64,000 nt of DNA from Paracoxiella cheracis. GTDB taxonomy: Bacteria > Pseudomonadota > Gammaproteobacteria > Coxiellales > Coxiellaceae. Within the stretch, counting starts at the first letter, position 1, and every line of letters begins with the position of its first letter. A program made the position numbers and the translations under genes. Below the pieces are notes generated by a model. That model saw only the letters and a program-made list of their open reading frames with translations. It did no database searches and was not told the origin of the DNA. Positions 1 to 8,510 of this stretch are shown here, in pieces. The DNA lies in contig NZ_CP186485.1 in assembly GCF_049348705.1 (NCBI RefSeq), positions 1,798,001-1,862,000 on the forward strand. The letters run 5' to 3'.

Positions 1-99
1 GGGGATGAATTTATCCTCATCACCAGTTTATTTAAAAATATAGAGCAGCCCAAAACGATTGCCAAAAAAATCATTGAAGCCTTTTCTCATCCTTTTTTG
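1..99 (+). pseudogene. GGDEF-domain fragment (diguanylate cyclase part of a GGDEF-EAL gene)
   Basis: Frame 1 opens at the window edge with GDEFILITSLF, the second half of a GG(D/E)EF active-site loop, followed by a helix typical of the domain (residues about 1-33). The frame ends at base 99, where an IS1-family terminal repeat begins. The EAL half of what was probably the same two-domain cyclic-di-GMP protein resumes at 1037. The end of the GGDEF domain is missing, so the locus has lost sequence as well as gaining insertions. The link between the two halves is inferred from order and strand. Confidence 0.7.
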
Positions 100-787
100 G
101 GTGGTGCCTCATTTTTGTTGATGGCATCTAAATAACCCTCCCAAACTCGTGCCTATTGATAAATAATCCGATGACAATGTCGTGCAATTTATCCAGTTTA
201 GAAAAGCAAATCGTCTTTCTCGCTAATCGCTTTATTCGTGTGCGCAACGTGAGATGCTTTCGTTCAATCGCTTGGGTATTTTGCTTTCCCACCAAATGTT
301 TTGATTGAGGCAGGTGTCTTTCATAAGCACCCCAATCATCTGTATAGTAAAAGTTGATATCAAATGAGCTCAGTTTTTCTTTCAGTGCTTTAAATGCTGA
401 ATCTTTTCTTGGACCAAAATGATAAGCTAACACCTCATGTGTATGGTGATCAATCGCATGCCAAAGCCAACGTTGATTCTGTTTATTTCGAACAAAACTC
501 CACATTTCATCCAGCTCCGCTTCTTCAACTTGTACAACATTAACAGTAACAGACGCACCAAGTGATTCTTTTTCCTTTAAAAGTCGTGTATTGACGCTCT
601 CCAAACCTTCACCCTTTTTTTAATTCACCAATAACAGTGTTAATGCTAATACGTAAAACGCGTGCAGTATCTCTGACGCCACTACCATTCATTGCCATAT
701 CAACTATTTTATCTTTAACACCAGGGGCACGAGCATTATGTGTGTAATCTAGAAGAAATGTATTTTTCTCACAAGCATTATTTTTAC
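100..787 (-). mobile_element. IS1-family element, truncated at its transposase 5' end
   Basis: The left terminus, ggtggtgcctcatttttg, nearly matches the terminus of the second IS1 copy at 63528. An InsB-type DDE frame lies at 128-604 and the remainder of InsA at 609-787. InsA ends at the codon for KNNACE, where structured element SE-A1 takes over; the first 163 bp of the element, as seen in the copy at 63528, are absent. An A7 tract lies at the InsA/InsB junction, just before the InsA stop. Reaching the InsB frame from there needs a +1 shift or loss of one A, not the -1 shift of classical IS1. Confidence 0.8.
128..604 (-). CDS. IS1-family transposase catalytic part (InsB-like)
   Basis: This is the catalytic half of an IS1-type transposase. 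The conserved path ELDEMWSFV (first D/E), YYTDDWGAYERHLP (second D) and NTQAIERKHLTLRTRIKR (glutamate and basic helix) is intact. It lies directly downstream of the InsA remnant on the same strand. In IS1 elements InsB is normally made only as an InsA-InsB fusion through a frameshift. Because InsA has lost its N-terminus here, this copy is probably inactive. The listed start is the frame opening and may not be used. Confidence 0.75.
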   Translation of the reverse strand: MESVNTRLLKEKESLGASVTVNVVQVEEAELDEMWSFVRNKQNQRWLWHAIDHHTHEVLAYHFGPRKDSAFKALKEKLSSFDINFYYTDDWGAYERHLPQSKHLVGKQNTQAIERKHLTLRTRIKRLARKTICFSKLDKLHDIVIGLFINRHEFGRVI

Positions 788-1036
788 CAAGCGTGTCGCG
801 ATGCTCGTGATAGATTATTGCCATCCCTGTCAATAATCGACTCGCAATACGCGACAACTTAAATAGCCGCGGACGTCCTCGTCGCCCGCGCTCCGCGACC
901 TCACGGCTCGACTACGCACGGGCTCTCAAATGACTTGACGGCTCGTAAAGATTTTTTGCAGTCGCTTACGCTCGGCAAAAAATCCGAGCCTACCGCGGAA
1001 TACGCGCCTTCGCTTCGCTCTCCATGGCGCGCATCG
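788..1036 (-). mobile_element. Structured element SE-A, copy A1 (249 bp)
   Basis: This is an exact-length SE-A copy in reverse orientation, from caagcgtgtcgcg to ggcgcgcatcg. The forward element begins CGATGC and ends CGCTTG. Its left neighbour is IS1 InsA and its right neighbour is the EAL gene, so the flanks do not form one uninterrupted target. It therefore sits on a recombination or deletion joint. The sequence appears identical to the other SE-A copies, and no plausible protein is encoded. Confidence 0.85.
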
Positions 1037-1830
1037 GAAGAAGAAATTTTATTATCCACTAGGATAGAAAATCAGATCCGGGAAGCAGTATCAAAAAATC
1101 AATTCAAACTCTACTACCAACCTATTTTCCGGGCTGAAGATCAAAAACTGTATGGCTTTGAAACACTATTGCGCTGGGATGAAGGCACATTTGATAAATC
1201 GATATCTCCAGAGCAGGTAATCACAACAGCCGAAGAAAGCGGCCAAATTCTTGTCATTGGCCAATGGATTTTGGCAGAGGCTTTTAAACAATTTGAGCAG
1301 TGGAACGAAAAATATAATACGAATATTAAATTAACGATTAATGTTTCACCCAAGCAATTGCTGGATAAAGATTGGTTGACTAATTTGAAAAAATTACTTG
1401 AAGACACCAAAATAAGAAAAGAAAATATTATTTTTGAAATTACAGAAACAGCCATTGTCGAGCAAATGAAAAAAATGGTCGCGACTTTAAACAAAACCAC
1501 AGAGCTAGGGTTTCTCTTTTTGGTTGACGACTTTGGCACGGGGTATTCATCATTGCAATATATACAACAACTACCGGTATGCGGCGTCAAAATTGATAAA
1601 TCATTTATTCAATCCATCGATGAGCGTAAAAAACAAGTTGAAAAAGCAACACTAGCGGAATCAATTTTTGCTATGGTAGAGAACTTGCATTTAATCGCTG
1701 TTGCCGAAGGTGTTGAAACAGCATCACAGTTGGCCTTTGTTAAACGCTACCCTAACAGCCTAGTGCAAGGCTATTATTTATCGAACCCCTGTCCGCAGAA
1801 GATGCAACCAAACGATTAGAAACTGCTTAA
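1037..1830 (+). pseudogene. EAL-domain cyclic-di-GMP phosphodiesterase remnant
   Basis: A nearly complete EAL domain begins directly after SE-A1. Visible motifs are QFKLYYQPIF, ETLLRW (the EAL signature, here E-T-L), EITETAI, DDFGTGYSSL with VKIDKSF, and AEGVETASQ. The frame runs to 1819, but the last residues (LSNPCPQKM) do not look like a normal end. In the next frame the sequence reads EPLSAEDATKRLETA and stops at 1828-1830, as expected for this family. One base is therefore missing near 1780-1785. With the cut GGDEF half at 1-99, the gene is dead. An apparent start at 935 lies inside SE-A1 and is not native. Confidence 0.8.
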
Positions 1831-2026
1831 GGGCATCTCTAAAAATCTATTTCCAGCTAATGTTTAGCTCACGGGCTTAAACTTACTGTTTTTCGGGAAT
1901 CACCATCCCTAGCTGCTAAGTACCTCCATGGTACTTACGCCCGTAAAACAGTAAGTTTAAGCCCGTGAGCCAAGAAATCAACAAAATATTTACGAATTAA
2001 GAACAATATCAAGAGATGCCCTTAAG
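1826..2026. repeat. Nested palindromic intergenic repeat
   Basis: Two inverted repeats are nested here. The outer pair is CTTAAGGGCATCTCT (1826-1840) with its exact complement (2012-2026). The inner pair starts at gctcacgggcttaaactt (1867) and closes with its complement ending at 1970, with a further small hairpin AAGTACC/GGTACTT in the loop. The unit lies between the converging EAL remnant and recO and overlaps both stop codons. Related shorter pieces occur at 18956-18979 and about 62055-62130. It may act as a bidirectional terminator or be a REP-like mobile repeat. Confidence 0.75.
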
Positions 2027-2732
2027 TTCGGCTTTTCAACAACTCCCGACTTTGCAACGGTTTATTCCCCAAATGCCGCCCGATAGCCATGCGCATTAAT
2101 CGTTTTATTTCTTTTAATGTTTCTTCTTCATCAAACTGCTCGTTATGCAACGCAATTAAACTATGGCCAGAAAAAATCGCTATCTGCGAATCGTCTCTTT
2201 CGCTTTTGAGAAAACCACGATCCGGTATATAGTGATAATACTGGCTCGGCTCTATCGGCAATCCTGTTTCTATTTCTCGATTTAACGGTAATCCATACCC
2301 TAATTCGTGCAATAATTTTTTCTCAAAACAACGCAATAATATTTGCACGGGCGCGCCATTAGATAAATTTTCCAAAGTCTTTTTATATGCATCAAATAAA
2401 TCAGGATAAGGATCATCGCGATGCAGCAATCGCATTAGTAACTCATTCAAATAAAAACCACACAGCAACGTATCTCCATCCAACAACGTTGGCCTGCCAT
2501 GTAATTCAACGTTACCCAATGTTTTTAATTCACGGCCACCCAACCAAGAGACTAATAGCGGTGAAAATAATTCTAATTTTCCTTTATAACGCGACTTCAA
2601 GCCGCGCGCACTTCGTGCCACTGCAGAAATTCGACCATGATTAACACTAAATAATTCAACGATTAAGCTGGTATCACTGTAAGGCCGCCGATGTAACACG
2701 AAGGCTGGTTCCAACAATACCTGTGTGGACAT
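2022..2732 (-). CDS. recO: DNA repair protein RecO
   Basis: RecO loads RecA onto SSB-coated DNA together with RecR in the RecFOR pathway. The 236-residue frame has the N-terminal OB-fold opening (LEPAFVLHRRPYSDTSLIV) and the following FSVNHGRISAVARSARG stretch. The C-terminal helical part contains CFEKKLLHELGYGLPL. The ATG at 2732 was chosen because GGAG lies just upstream and the protein then starts at the family position; a TTG at 2747 would add five residues. It is the last gene of the leftward lepA-lepB-rnc-era-recO run and lies 4 bp from era. Confidence 0.95.
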   Translation of the reverse strand: MSTQVLLEPAFVLHRRPYSDTSLIVELFSVNHGRISAVARSARGLKSRYKGKLELFSPLLVSWLGGRELKTLGNVELHGRPTLLDGDTLLCGFYLNELLMRLLHRDDPYPDLFDAYKKTLENLSNGAPVQILLRCFEKKLLHELGYGLPLNREIETGLPIEPSQYYHYIPDRGFLKSERDDSQIAIFSGHSLIALHNEQFDEEETLKEIKRLMRMAIGRHLGNKPLQSRELLKSRT

Positions 2733-2736
2733 TGAT

Positions 2737-3630
2737 TCATTCTCCAAAGCCCAATTCTTTTAACAGCCGTTCGCTATCCGACCAACCACTTTTGACTTTC
2801 ACCCACAATTGCAAATAGACTTTTTGCCCAAAAAATTTTTCCATGTCGAGACGCGATTGCTGACCAATTTTTTTTAAGCGCGAACCTTCTTTGCCAATAA
2901 CAATGCCCTTTTGGCTATCTTTCTCAACCCAAATCACGGCAGAAATCCGTATAATTTTCTCTTCTTTCTTCAATGCCACGATCGTCACCGTCAAGGCGTA
3001 AGGCAACTCTTGACCCAGCCCGCGCATGAGTTTTTCACGAATAATTTCTTGCGCCATAAATTGCTCACTGCGATCGGTAATTTGATCGGGTGGAAAATAA
3101 AATGGCGATTCTGGCAAACAAGCAGTAATTTCTTTTTCTAATGTCTCTACTTGTTCTCCCGTTTTTGCCGACACCGGAATGATTTTGTAGAATTTAAACG
3201 CCTGCGATACTTTTTCAATATAGGGTAATAACTTGCTCCGATCCTTCACTTGATCAATTTTATTTAAAACTAAAATAACCGGTGATTGCGTTGATTGTAG
3301 CTGCTTCAATACCCATTCATCTTGCTCATCCCAATGTTCTCCATCGACAACAAATAAAATCACATCCATATCATGCAATGCCGCACGTGCCTCGCGATTC
3401 ATGTATTGATTGATGGCACGCTTAATACCCGGATGTAAGCCCGGAGTGTCTAAAAAAACAATTTGCACATCACCTGTAGTTTTAACACCTAAAATCCGCT
3501 GACGTGTGGTTTGAGGTTTACGTGAGGTAATACTGATTTTTTGACCGAGCATGCGATTCAGCAATGTGGATTTGCCCACATTGGGTCGGCCAATAATTGC
3601 AACATAACCACAATGAGTTGGTTTATTCAT
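2737..3630 (-). CDS. era: GTPase Era
   Basis: Era is a GTP-binding protein that assists maturation of the 16S rRNA 3' end and 30S assembly. The G-domain motifs are GRPNVGKSTLLN (G1), DTPGLHPG (G3), NKIDQVKD (G4) and VSAKTGEQ (G5). A C-terminal KH domain follows, with VIGKEGSRLKKIG. At 297 residues it has the usual length. Its start overlaps the end of rnc by 8 bp, an arrangement common in gammaproteobacteria and consistent with translational coupling. Confidence 0.97.
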   Translation of the reverse strand: MNKPTHCGYVAIIGRPNVGKSTLLNRMLGQKISITSRKPQTTRQRILGVKTTGDVQIVFLDTPGLHPGIKRAINQYMNREARAALHDMDVILFVVDGEHWDEQDEWVLKQLQSTQSPVILVLNKIDQVKDRSKLLPYIEKVSQAFKFYKIIPVSAKTGEQVETLEKEITACLPESPFYFPPDQITDRSEQFMAQEIIREKLMRGLGQELPYALTVTIVALKKEEKIIRISAVIWVEKDSQKGIVIGKEGSRLKKIGQQSRLDMEKFFGQKVYLQLWVKVKSGWSDSERLLKELGFGE

Positions 3631-4291
3631 TTAGTTTTTCCAAAAAACGTTCTGCAGCCGCCTGTTCGGCTTTGCGACGTGATTTCCCGACACCCGTGGT
3701 CGCGTGTGGCAACCCTTCAACACGACACGTTACCGTAAAGGTTTGTGCATGTGCCTCACCTGAAATCTCAACTTTGTAACTGGGTAGCGGAAACTTTCTT
3801 GCTTGCAACCATTCTTGAAGTTGTGATTTTGCGTCTTTGACCGGCGTTAATTTCGATAAATCATCCACCCGTTCACCATACCAATCCAACACACAACGAC
3901 GACACGCTTGCATTCCCCCATCCATGAAAATAGCACCAACAATCGCCTCTAAAGCATCCGCTAAAATAGAACGACGTTTTTTACCACCGCTTTTTCTCTC
4001 ACCCAAACCTAAATGCAAACCCTCACTCACCCCTAAATCGGTAGCCATCGACGCTAAAATTTCACCGTTAACCAGTGATGCACGCATTCGACTCAGATCA
4101 CCTTCCGGTGCATTAGGATGACGTTGATAAAGTTCAGATGTAATGATGAACCCCAAAATAGCATCCCCTAAAAATTCGAGTCGTTCATTATTGTCTGAAC
4201 CCACACTACGATGTGTTAATGCGTTTTCTAATAATTTTGGTTGATTAAAGTGATGACCTAGCCTCGCCATCAGTTGATCTAATCTAGTCAT
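3623..4291 (-). CDS. rnc: Ribonuclease III
   Basis: This endonuclease cuts double-stranded RNA, including the 30S rRNA precursor. The signature NERLEFLGDAIL is at about residues 34-45, and the second metal-binding cluster (DALEAIVGAIFMDGG) at about 113-127. A double-stranded RNA-binding domain occupies the C-terminal 70 residues (KSQLQEWLQ, then KAEQAAAERFLEKL). Length (222) is normal. It sits between lepB and era in the conserved order. Confidence 0.97.
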   Translation of the reverse strand: MTRLDQLMARLGHHFNQPKLLENALTHRSVGSDNNERLEFLGDAILGFIITSELYQRHPNAPEGDLSRMRASLVNGEILASMATDLGVSEGLHLGLGERKSGGKKRRSILADALEAIVGAIFMDGGMQACRRCVLDWYGERVDDLSKLTPVKDAKSQLQEWLQARKFPLPSYKVEISGEAHAQTFTVTCRVEGLPHATTGVGKSRRKAEQAAAERFLEKLNE

Positions 4292-4314
4292 TTAGCTTCC
4301 CTAGTTTCACACTT

Positions 4315-5091
4315 CTATAATCCTTTACCGATTCGATTCCAGCGTATGTCATTTTCTAGAGGATCCCAGCTCATCCAAATTCCAAAAGCTTTGCCAATTA
4401 AATCCTTTTCAGGTACGAACCCCCACTGACGACTATCATCACTGTTGTCACGATTATCACCCATCATAAAATAATGGCCTGGTGGCACAGTAATATTATA
4501 ATCTTGGGTTTCACCACCGATGGGCTGAACATAAATTTTATGTTTAACGCCATCCAAATCTTCTTGTTTGACCTCAACCAAACGCCGAAAACCGTAACTG
4601 CCCAAGTCATCTGCATCATGCAAAAATGTCTGATTCATTTTTTTGCCGTTGATGTAGAGCACCTTATTTTTATAAACCACATGATCCCCTGGCAAACCAA
4701 TAACACGCTTAACAAATACAATTTTTGGATCTTTAGGCCAATGAAACAACACAATCTGACCACGCTGAGGCTCACCAATGCTGACAATTTTTTTATTTAA
4801 AATAGGTAGTCGCAACCCATAAGCAAACTGCTGCACAGCAATAAAATCACCCGGCATGATCGTTGGCTCTAATGAACCTGTCGGCACACGATAGGGTTGA
4901 ATGAGGAAAGACCGCAGGATCCACACGCTCAATAAAACAGGGAAAAATGCACGCGCGTATTCAACCACCGTTGGAGCTTTCTTCTTACCAACGGCACGTC
5001 GTTTTTTATAAAAAAACAATCGATCAATCAGCGTAATAACGCCTGTAATCACCACCGCAATTGTTAAATAAAAAGCAAAATTAAACATCAT
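4315..5091 (-). CDS. lepB: Signal peptidase I
   Basis: LepB removes signal peptides from exported proteins at the inner membrane. It has N-terminal membrane segments at about residues 1-23 and 48-65. The catalytic serine is in PTGSLEPTIMPGDF, the lysine in KRVIGLPGD, and the conserved GDNRDNSDDSRQWGFVP box is present. The protein has 258 residues. It overlaps the end of lepA by 4 bp (ATGA-type coupling) and is followed by rnc. Confidence 0.97.
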   Translation of the reverse strand: MMFNFAFYLTIAVVITGVITLIDRLFFYKKRRAVGKKKAPTVVEYARAFFPVLLSVWILRSFLIQPYRVPTGSLEPTIMPGDFIAVQQFAYGLRLPILNKKIVSIGEPQRGQIVLFHWPKDPKIVFVKRVIGLPGDHVVYKNKVLYINGKKMNQTFLHDADDLGSYGFRRLVEVKQEDLDGVKHKIYVQPIGGETQDYNITVPPGHYFMMGDNRDNSDDSRQWGFVPEKDLIGKAFGIWMSWDPLENDIRWNRIGKGL

Positions 5092-6896
5092 TTGTTACTA
5101 CCAACCTTCAATACAGCTAAAAATGCTTCCTGCGGAATCGACACCCTACCCACTTGTTTCATGCGTTTTTTACCTGCTTTTTGTTTCTCTAACAACTTCC
5201 GTTTTCGACTCACATCGCCACCATAACATTTCGCTGTGACATTTTTTCGCATCGCTTTAATGGATGAGCGTGCAATAATTTTTGCTCCGATGGCGGCTTG
5301 CAAAGCAATTTCAAACATTTGCCGCGGAATTAATTCCTTCAAGCGTTCTGTTAATTCTCGTCCGCGTGAAAATGCTTGATCTCGATGCACGATGGCCGCT
5401 AACGCATCGACTTTCTGAGCATTAATCAAGATGTCCAATTTTACCAGATCTGCGGCCTGAAAGTGATTAAAGCTATAATCTAATGAGGCAAATCCGCGAC
5501 TAACCGATTTTAAACGATCAAAAAAATCCAAGACAATTTCACTCATGGGAATTTCGTAACTGATTGATACTTGGTTACTTAAGTAGAGTAATTTCTTTTG
5601 AACACCGCGCTTTTCTACACACAAAGTAATCACAGATCCCAAATATTCTTTTGGTAACAACATGTTAGCCAATGCGATGGGTTCGCGTATTTCAGAAATT
5701 TTATTGGGCTCAGGCAAGCCGCTGGGATTATCGACATAAATCGTATCCCCTTGTTTTGTAACGACTTCATAGATCACGGTCGGCGCTGTTGTGATCAAAT
5801 CCAGATTGTATTCTCTCTCGAGGCGCTCTTGCACAATCTCCATGTGCAACATACCTAAAAATCCGCAGCGAAAACCAAAGCCTAGGGCTTCCGAAGATTC
5901 CGGCTCATAGAACAAGGCAGCGTCATTGAGGCGCAATTTCGCCAAGGCTTCACGAAAAGCCTCGTAATCATCCGCATCGATCGGAAACATACCCGCATAA
6001 ACCTGGGGCTTCATTTGCTTGAATCCGGGCAATGGTTTCAACGCAGACCCTTTCGTGTGCGTGATGGTGTCGCCCACCGGGGCGCCAAAAATATCCTTAA
6101 TGCCCGCCACGATCAAACCCACGGATCCGGCACCCAGTTCTTGTAATAATTTACGTTTTGGTGTGAAGTGCCCAAGTTGATCGATGGCGTAATCCCTGCT
6201 CGTGGACATGATGCGAACCTTATCACCGACTTTCAACGTGCCCTGCATGATTCGAACTAATGAGACCACTCCCAAGTAACTATCGAACCATGAATCAATA
6301 ATGAGCGCCTGAAGTGGTGCGTCGGAATCACCCTGAGGCGGCGGGATTCGCGCAACCAATTGCTCTAATAATTCTGGAATGCCAAGCCCCTCTTTGGCAC
6401 TAACCATCAGTGCATCACTTGCATCGATACCGATCACATCTTCTATTTCCTGTTTGACACGCTCGGGTTCAGCCTGAGGCAGATCAATTTTATTTAATAC
6501 TGGAATGACTTCGAGACCCTGATCGATGGCGGTGTAACAAGTCGCTACAGTTTGTGCTTCAACTCCCTGCCCAGCATCAACCACCAATAGTGCTCCTTCA
6601 CAAGCAGCGAGTGAGCGCGACACTTCATAAGAAAAATCGACGTGACCGGGTGTATCAATAAAGTTCAATTGATAGGTGTTTCCATCTTTTGCTACGTAGT
6701 CTAGCGTGACACTTTGTGCCTTGATGGTAATCCCGCGCTCACGCTCAATATCCATACTATCAAGCACTTGAGCCTTCATTTCGCGCTCAGTCAAACCACC
6801 GCAAACTTGAATAAAACGATCGGCTAGCGTCGATTTACCATGGTCAATATGGGCGATAATGGAAAAGTTTCGAATAAGTTTTTGTGATATCGTCAT
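5088..6896 (-). CDS. lepA: Elongation factor 4 (LepA)
   Basis: LepA is a translational GTPase that remodels stalled ribosomes. G motifs are AHIDHGKSTLADRF, RERGITIKAQ, DTPGHVDF and NKIDLPQAEP. The LepA-specific C-terminal domain is present, with KCYGGDVSRKRKLLEKQKAG. Length is 602, as expected. It is the promoter-proximal gene of the leftward operon. The 63 bp upstream end at an IS903-like element, so any longer native promoter region has been displaced. Confidence 0.97.
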   Translation of the reverse strand: MTISQKLIRNFSIIAHIDHGKSTLADRFIQVCGGLTEREMKAQVLDSMDIERERGITIKAQSVTLDYVAKDGNTYQLNFIDTPGHVDFSYEVSRSLAACEGALLVVDAGQGVEAQTVATCYTAIDQGLEVIPVLNKIDLPQAEPERVKQEIEDVIGIDASDALMVSAKEGLGIPELLEQLVARIPPPQGDSDAPLQALIIDSWFDSYLGVVSLVRIMQGTLKVGDKVRIMSTSRDYAIDQLGHFTPKRKLLQELGAGSVGLIVAGIKDIFGAPVGDTITHTKGSALKPLPGFKQMKPQVYAGMFPIDADDYEAFREALAKLRLNDAALFYEPESSEALGFGFRCGFLGMLHMEIVQERLEREYNLDLITTAPTVIYEVVTKQGDTIYVDNPSGLPEPNKISEIREPIALANMLLPKEYLGSVITLCVEKRGVQKKLLYLSNQVSISYEIPMSEIVLDFFDRLKSVSRGFASLDYSFNHFQAADLVKLDILINAQKVDALAAIVHRDQAFSRGRELTERLKELIPRQMFEIALQAAIGAKIIARSSIKAMRKNVTAKCYGGDVSRKRKLLEKQKAGKKRMKQVGRVSIPQEAFLAVLKVGSNK

Positions 6897-6959
6897 GGCG
6901 CAATACTAACAGGTTTTAGACAAAGTCATAATCCTTCAGATAATCTTTTAGCGTAATAA

Positions 6960-8077
6960 GGCTTTGTTGCCTAACTAAAACATGAACAATCTATGTAATT
7001 TTTGCTGTCTATATTATAATCAGCACCCCAGGGTTTTCAAGCAGAAGGCGGTTCATATGCCAAATAAATATCCAAACAAAAAAGGCTGGACGATTCCCAA
7101 GCAGAAATACAAGGTGAGCAATTGGCGTGAATATAATAATGCATTACGCAATCGTGCCAATATTGAAATCTGGATATCCGATGATATTATTCATTCGTGG
7201 TATGAAAAAGATCGTGTGTATGATGGCAAAGGCGCACCCCAAAAGTTCACGGATCTTGCGATCATTACGTGCCATGAAATTCGGCAAGTTTTTCGTTTAG
7301 CGTTGAGGCAATGTCAAGGGTTTATGAATTCAATTTTCAAGATGAAAGCCCTTAATATAAAATCACCGGATTACAGTTGCTTGTCAAAACGGTTAGCGCT
7401 TTTAACTATTCAGTCGCCTCGTTACAGGAAAACGGAATCGGCAGATAAAAGCGTTGTGGCTATCGCCCTTGACTCCACTGGGTTAAAACGGTTTGGCAGA
7501 GGTGAATGGCATCAGGAAACATATACATTATCAGCCAAACGGAGTTGGCGTAAATTGCATATAGCCGTTGATAATAAACATATTATTCATGGTAATGATT
7601 TAACGGATCGCTTTACGGCGGATTGCCAAAGCGTTGCAACGTTATCAAAGCAACTTACTTGCAAAGTGGGCCATGTCAGCGCCGATGGTGCCTACGATAA
7701 GAATCCTGTTTATGAAATATTATCAAATTACTTTAAAGGAGCCGCTATAATAATGCCGCCTGATAGTGATGCTGTTTATGATAAAAATAATCATACACAA
7801 CGTAATGGTAATGTTAAGCAACTAAAAGCATTGGGCCGAATGGCTTGGCAACGAATAAGACAATACGGTTATCGGAATTATTCAGAGTTGGCGATTCAAC
7901 GCTACAAAAGAATATTGGGTAGTACGTTACATGCTCGAGATTTTGTACGGCAAAAAATCGAATCAATGATCGGTTGTGGTGTGTTAAATAAAATGACACG
8001 GCTAGGAATGCCGGCGAGTTATCGTTGCGCCTAAATTTTGCGACACAGACAAAGCCGTGAGGTTAGGCAACAAAGCC
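6960..8077 (+). mobile_element. IS903-like insertion sequence (IS5 family), copy 1
   Basis: A complete 1,118-bp element with termini GGCTTTGTTGCCTAAC and GTTAGGCAACAAAGCC, starting like the known IS903 end GGCTTTGTTG. The bases on either side (gcgtaataa and caaatgaaa) do not match, so the expected 9-bp target duplication is absent. The right flank is the inside of a ZIP transporter gene, so sequence was lost on the left by deletion or recombination. Confidence 0.9.
7057..8034 (+). CDS. IS903-like transposase (IS5 family)
   Basis: DDE transposase of 325 residues counted from MPNKYPNKKGW; an in-frame ATG 75 bp upstream also exists. The start was chosen because the IS903-type alignment begins near PKQKYKVSNWREYN and a purine-rich stretch (gaaggcgg) precedes it. 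First aspartate in ALDSTGLKRFGRGEW, second in SADGAYDKNP, glutamate in RQKIESMIG. The frame is intact and probably functional. Confidence 0.9.
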   Translation: MPNKYPNKKGWTIPKQKYKVSNWREYNNALRNRANIEIWISDDIIHSWYEKDRVYDGKGAPQKFTDLAIITCHEIRQVFRLALRQCQGFMNSIFKMKALNIKSPDYSCLSKRLALLTIQSPRYRKTESADKSVVAIALDSTGLKRFGRGEWHQETYTLSAKRSWRKLHIAVDNKHIIHGNDLTDRFTADCQSVATLSKQLTCKVGHVSADGAYDKNPVYEILSNYFKGAAIIMPPDSDAVYDKNNHTQRNGNVKQLKALGRMAWQRIRQYGYRNYSELAIQRYKRILGSTLHARDFVRQKIESMIGCGVLNKMTRLGMPASYRCA

Positions 8078-8242
8078 CAAATGAAATACCGCAGCGCCTA
8101 AAAATATACCATCAGCAAAGGCATCTCCAATTTCTAAGAGTTGCTGGTTTCGCCGAATAAAATGTAGTGAGGCCAATCCAGCAGAGAGTGTGATAACAGC
8201 TAGGATGCCGGCAGTCAGCCATTTATAAAATATTAGTGACAT
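8078..8242 (-). pseudogene. ZIP-family metal transporter, N-terminal fragment
   Basis: Only about 55 codons remain before the IS903-like terminus. They encode a first membrane segment (KWLTAGILAVITL) and the ZIP-type motif GDAFADGIFLGAAVFHL. ZIP proteins import zinc or iron through the inner membrane, usually with about 250-300 residues. The start at 8242 has a good AGGAG five bases upstream. All later transmembrane segments are missing, so no function is expected. Confidence 0.65.
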
Positions 8243-8510
8243 ATAGCTCCTTACATTGACCTTTGAGCTACACAAAGACTATAGTATACGATCTTGATAA
8301 ATGTCAATAAATCAAATACTTATTAAGATTTTGTGCAAGAGTTGTCCGCCATTATACACATATTGCTTTATTGAGACCTAAATGCGGTGTTTATAGCAAC
8401 AAGGGTATTCAATTCTGTGGCAGAGGCCGCTCAAGTTCGATCGGTTTCACAGCAGAGTGGGTTATGCTACATTATTTAATTATCTACCACATTAATTAAT
8501 AGGGCACCTT

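Noticed and set aside
935..1036. Protein-coding frames inside SE-A or SE-B (for example MTARKDFLQS, MRAMERRSRWRV, MAKICRRRRV)
   Set aside because: They recur only because the element recurs, have no Shine-Dalgarno, and the differences between SE-A and SE-B follow base-pairing, not codons.
1141..1590. Minus-strand frame opposite the EAL domain
   Set aside because: Shadow of the EAL coding sequence with no family resemblance and no ribosome binding site.
6982..7056. Upstream extension MNNLCNFCCLYYNQ of the IS903-like transposase
   Set aside because: The family alignment starts near MPNKYPNKKGW and the extension lies in the terminal region of the element. Kept only as an alternative start.
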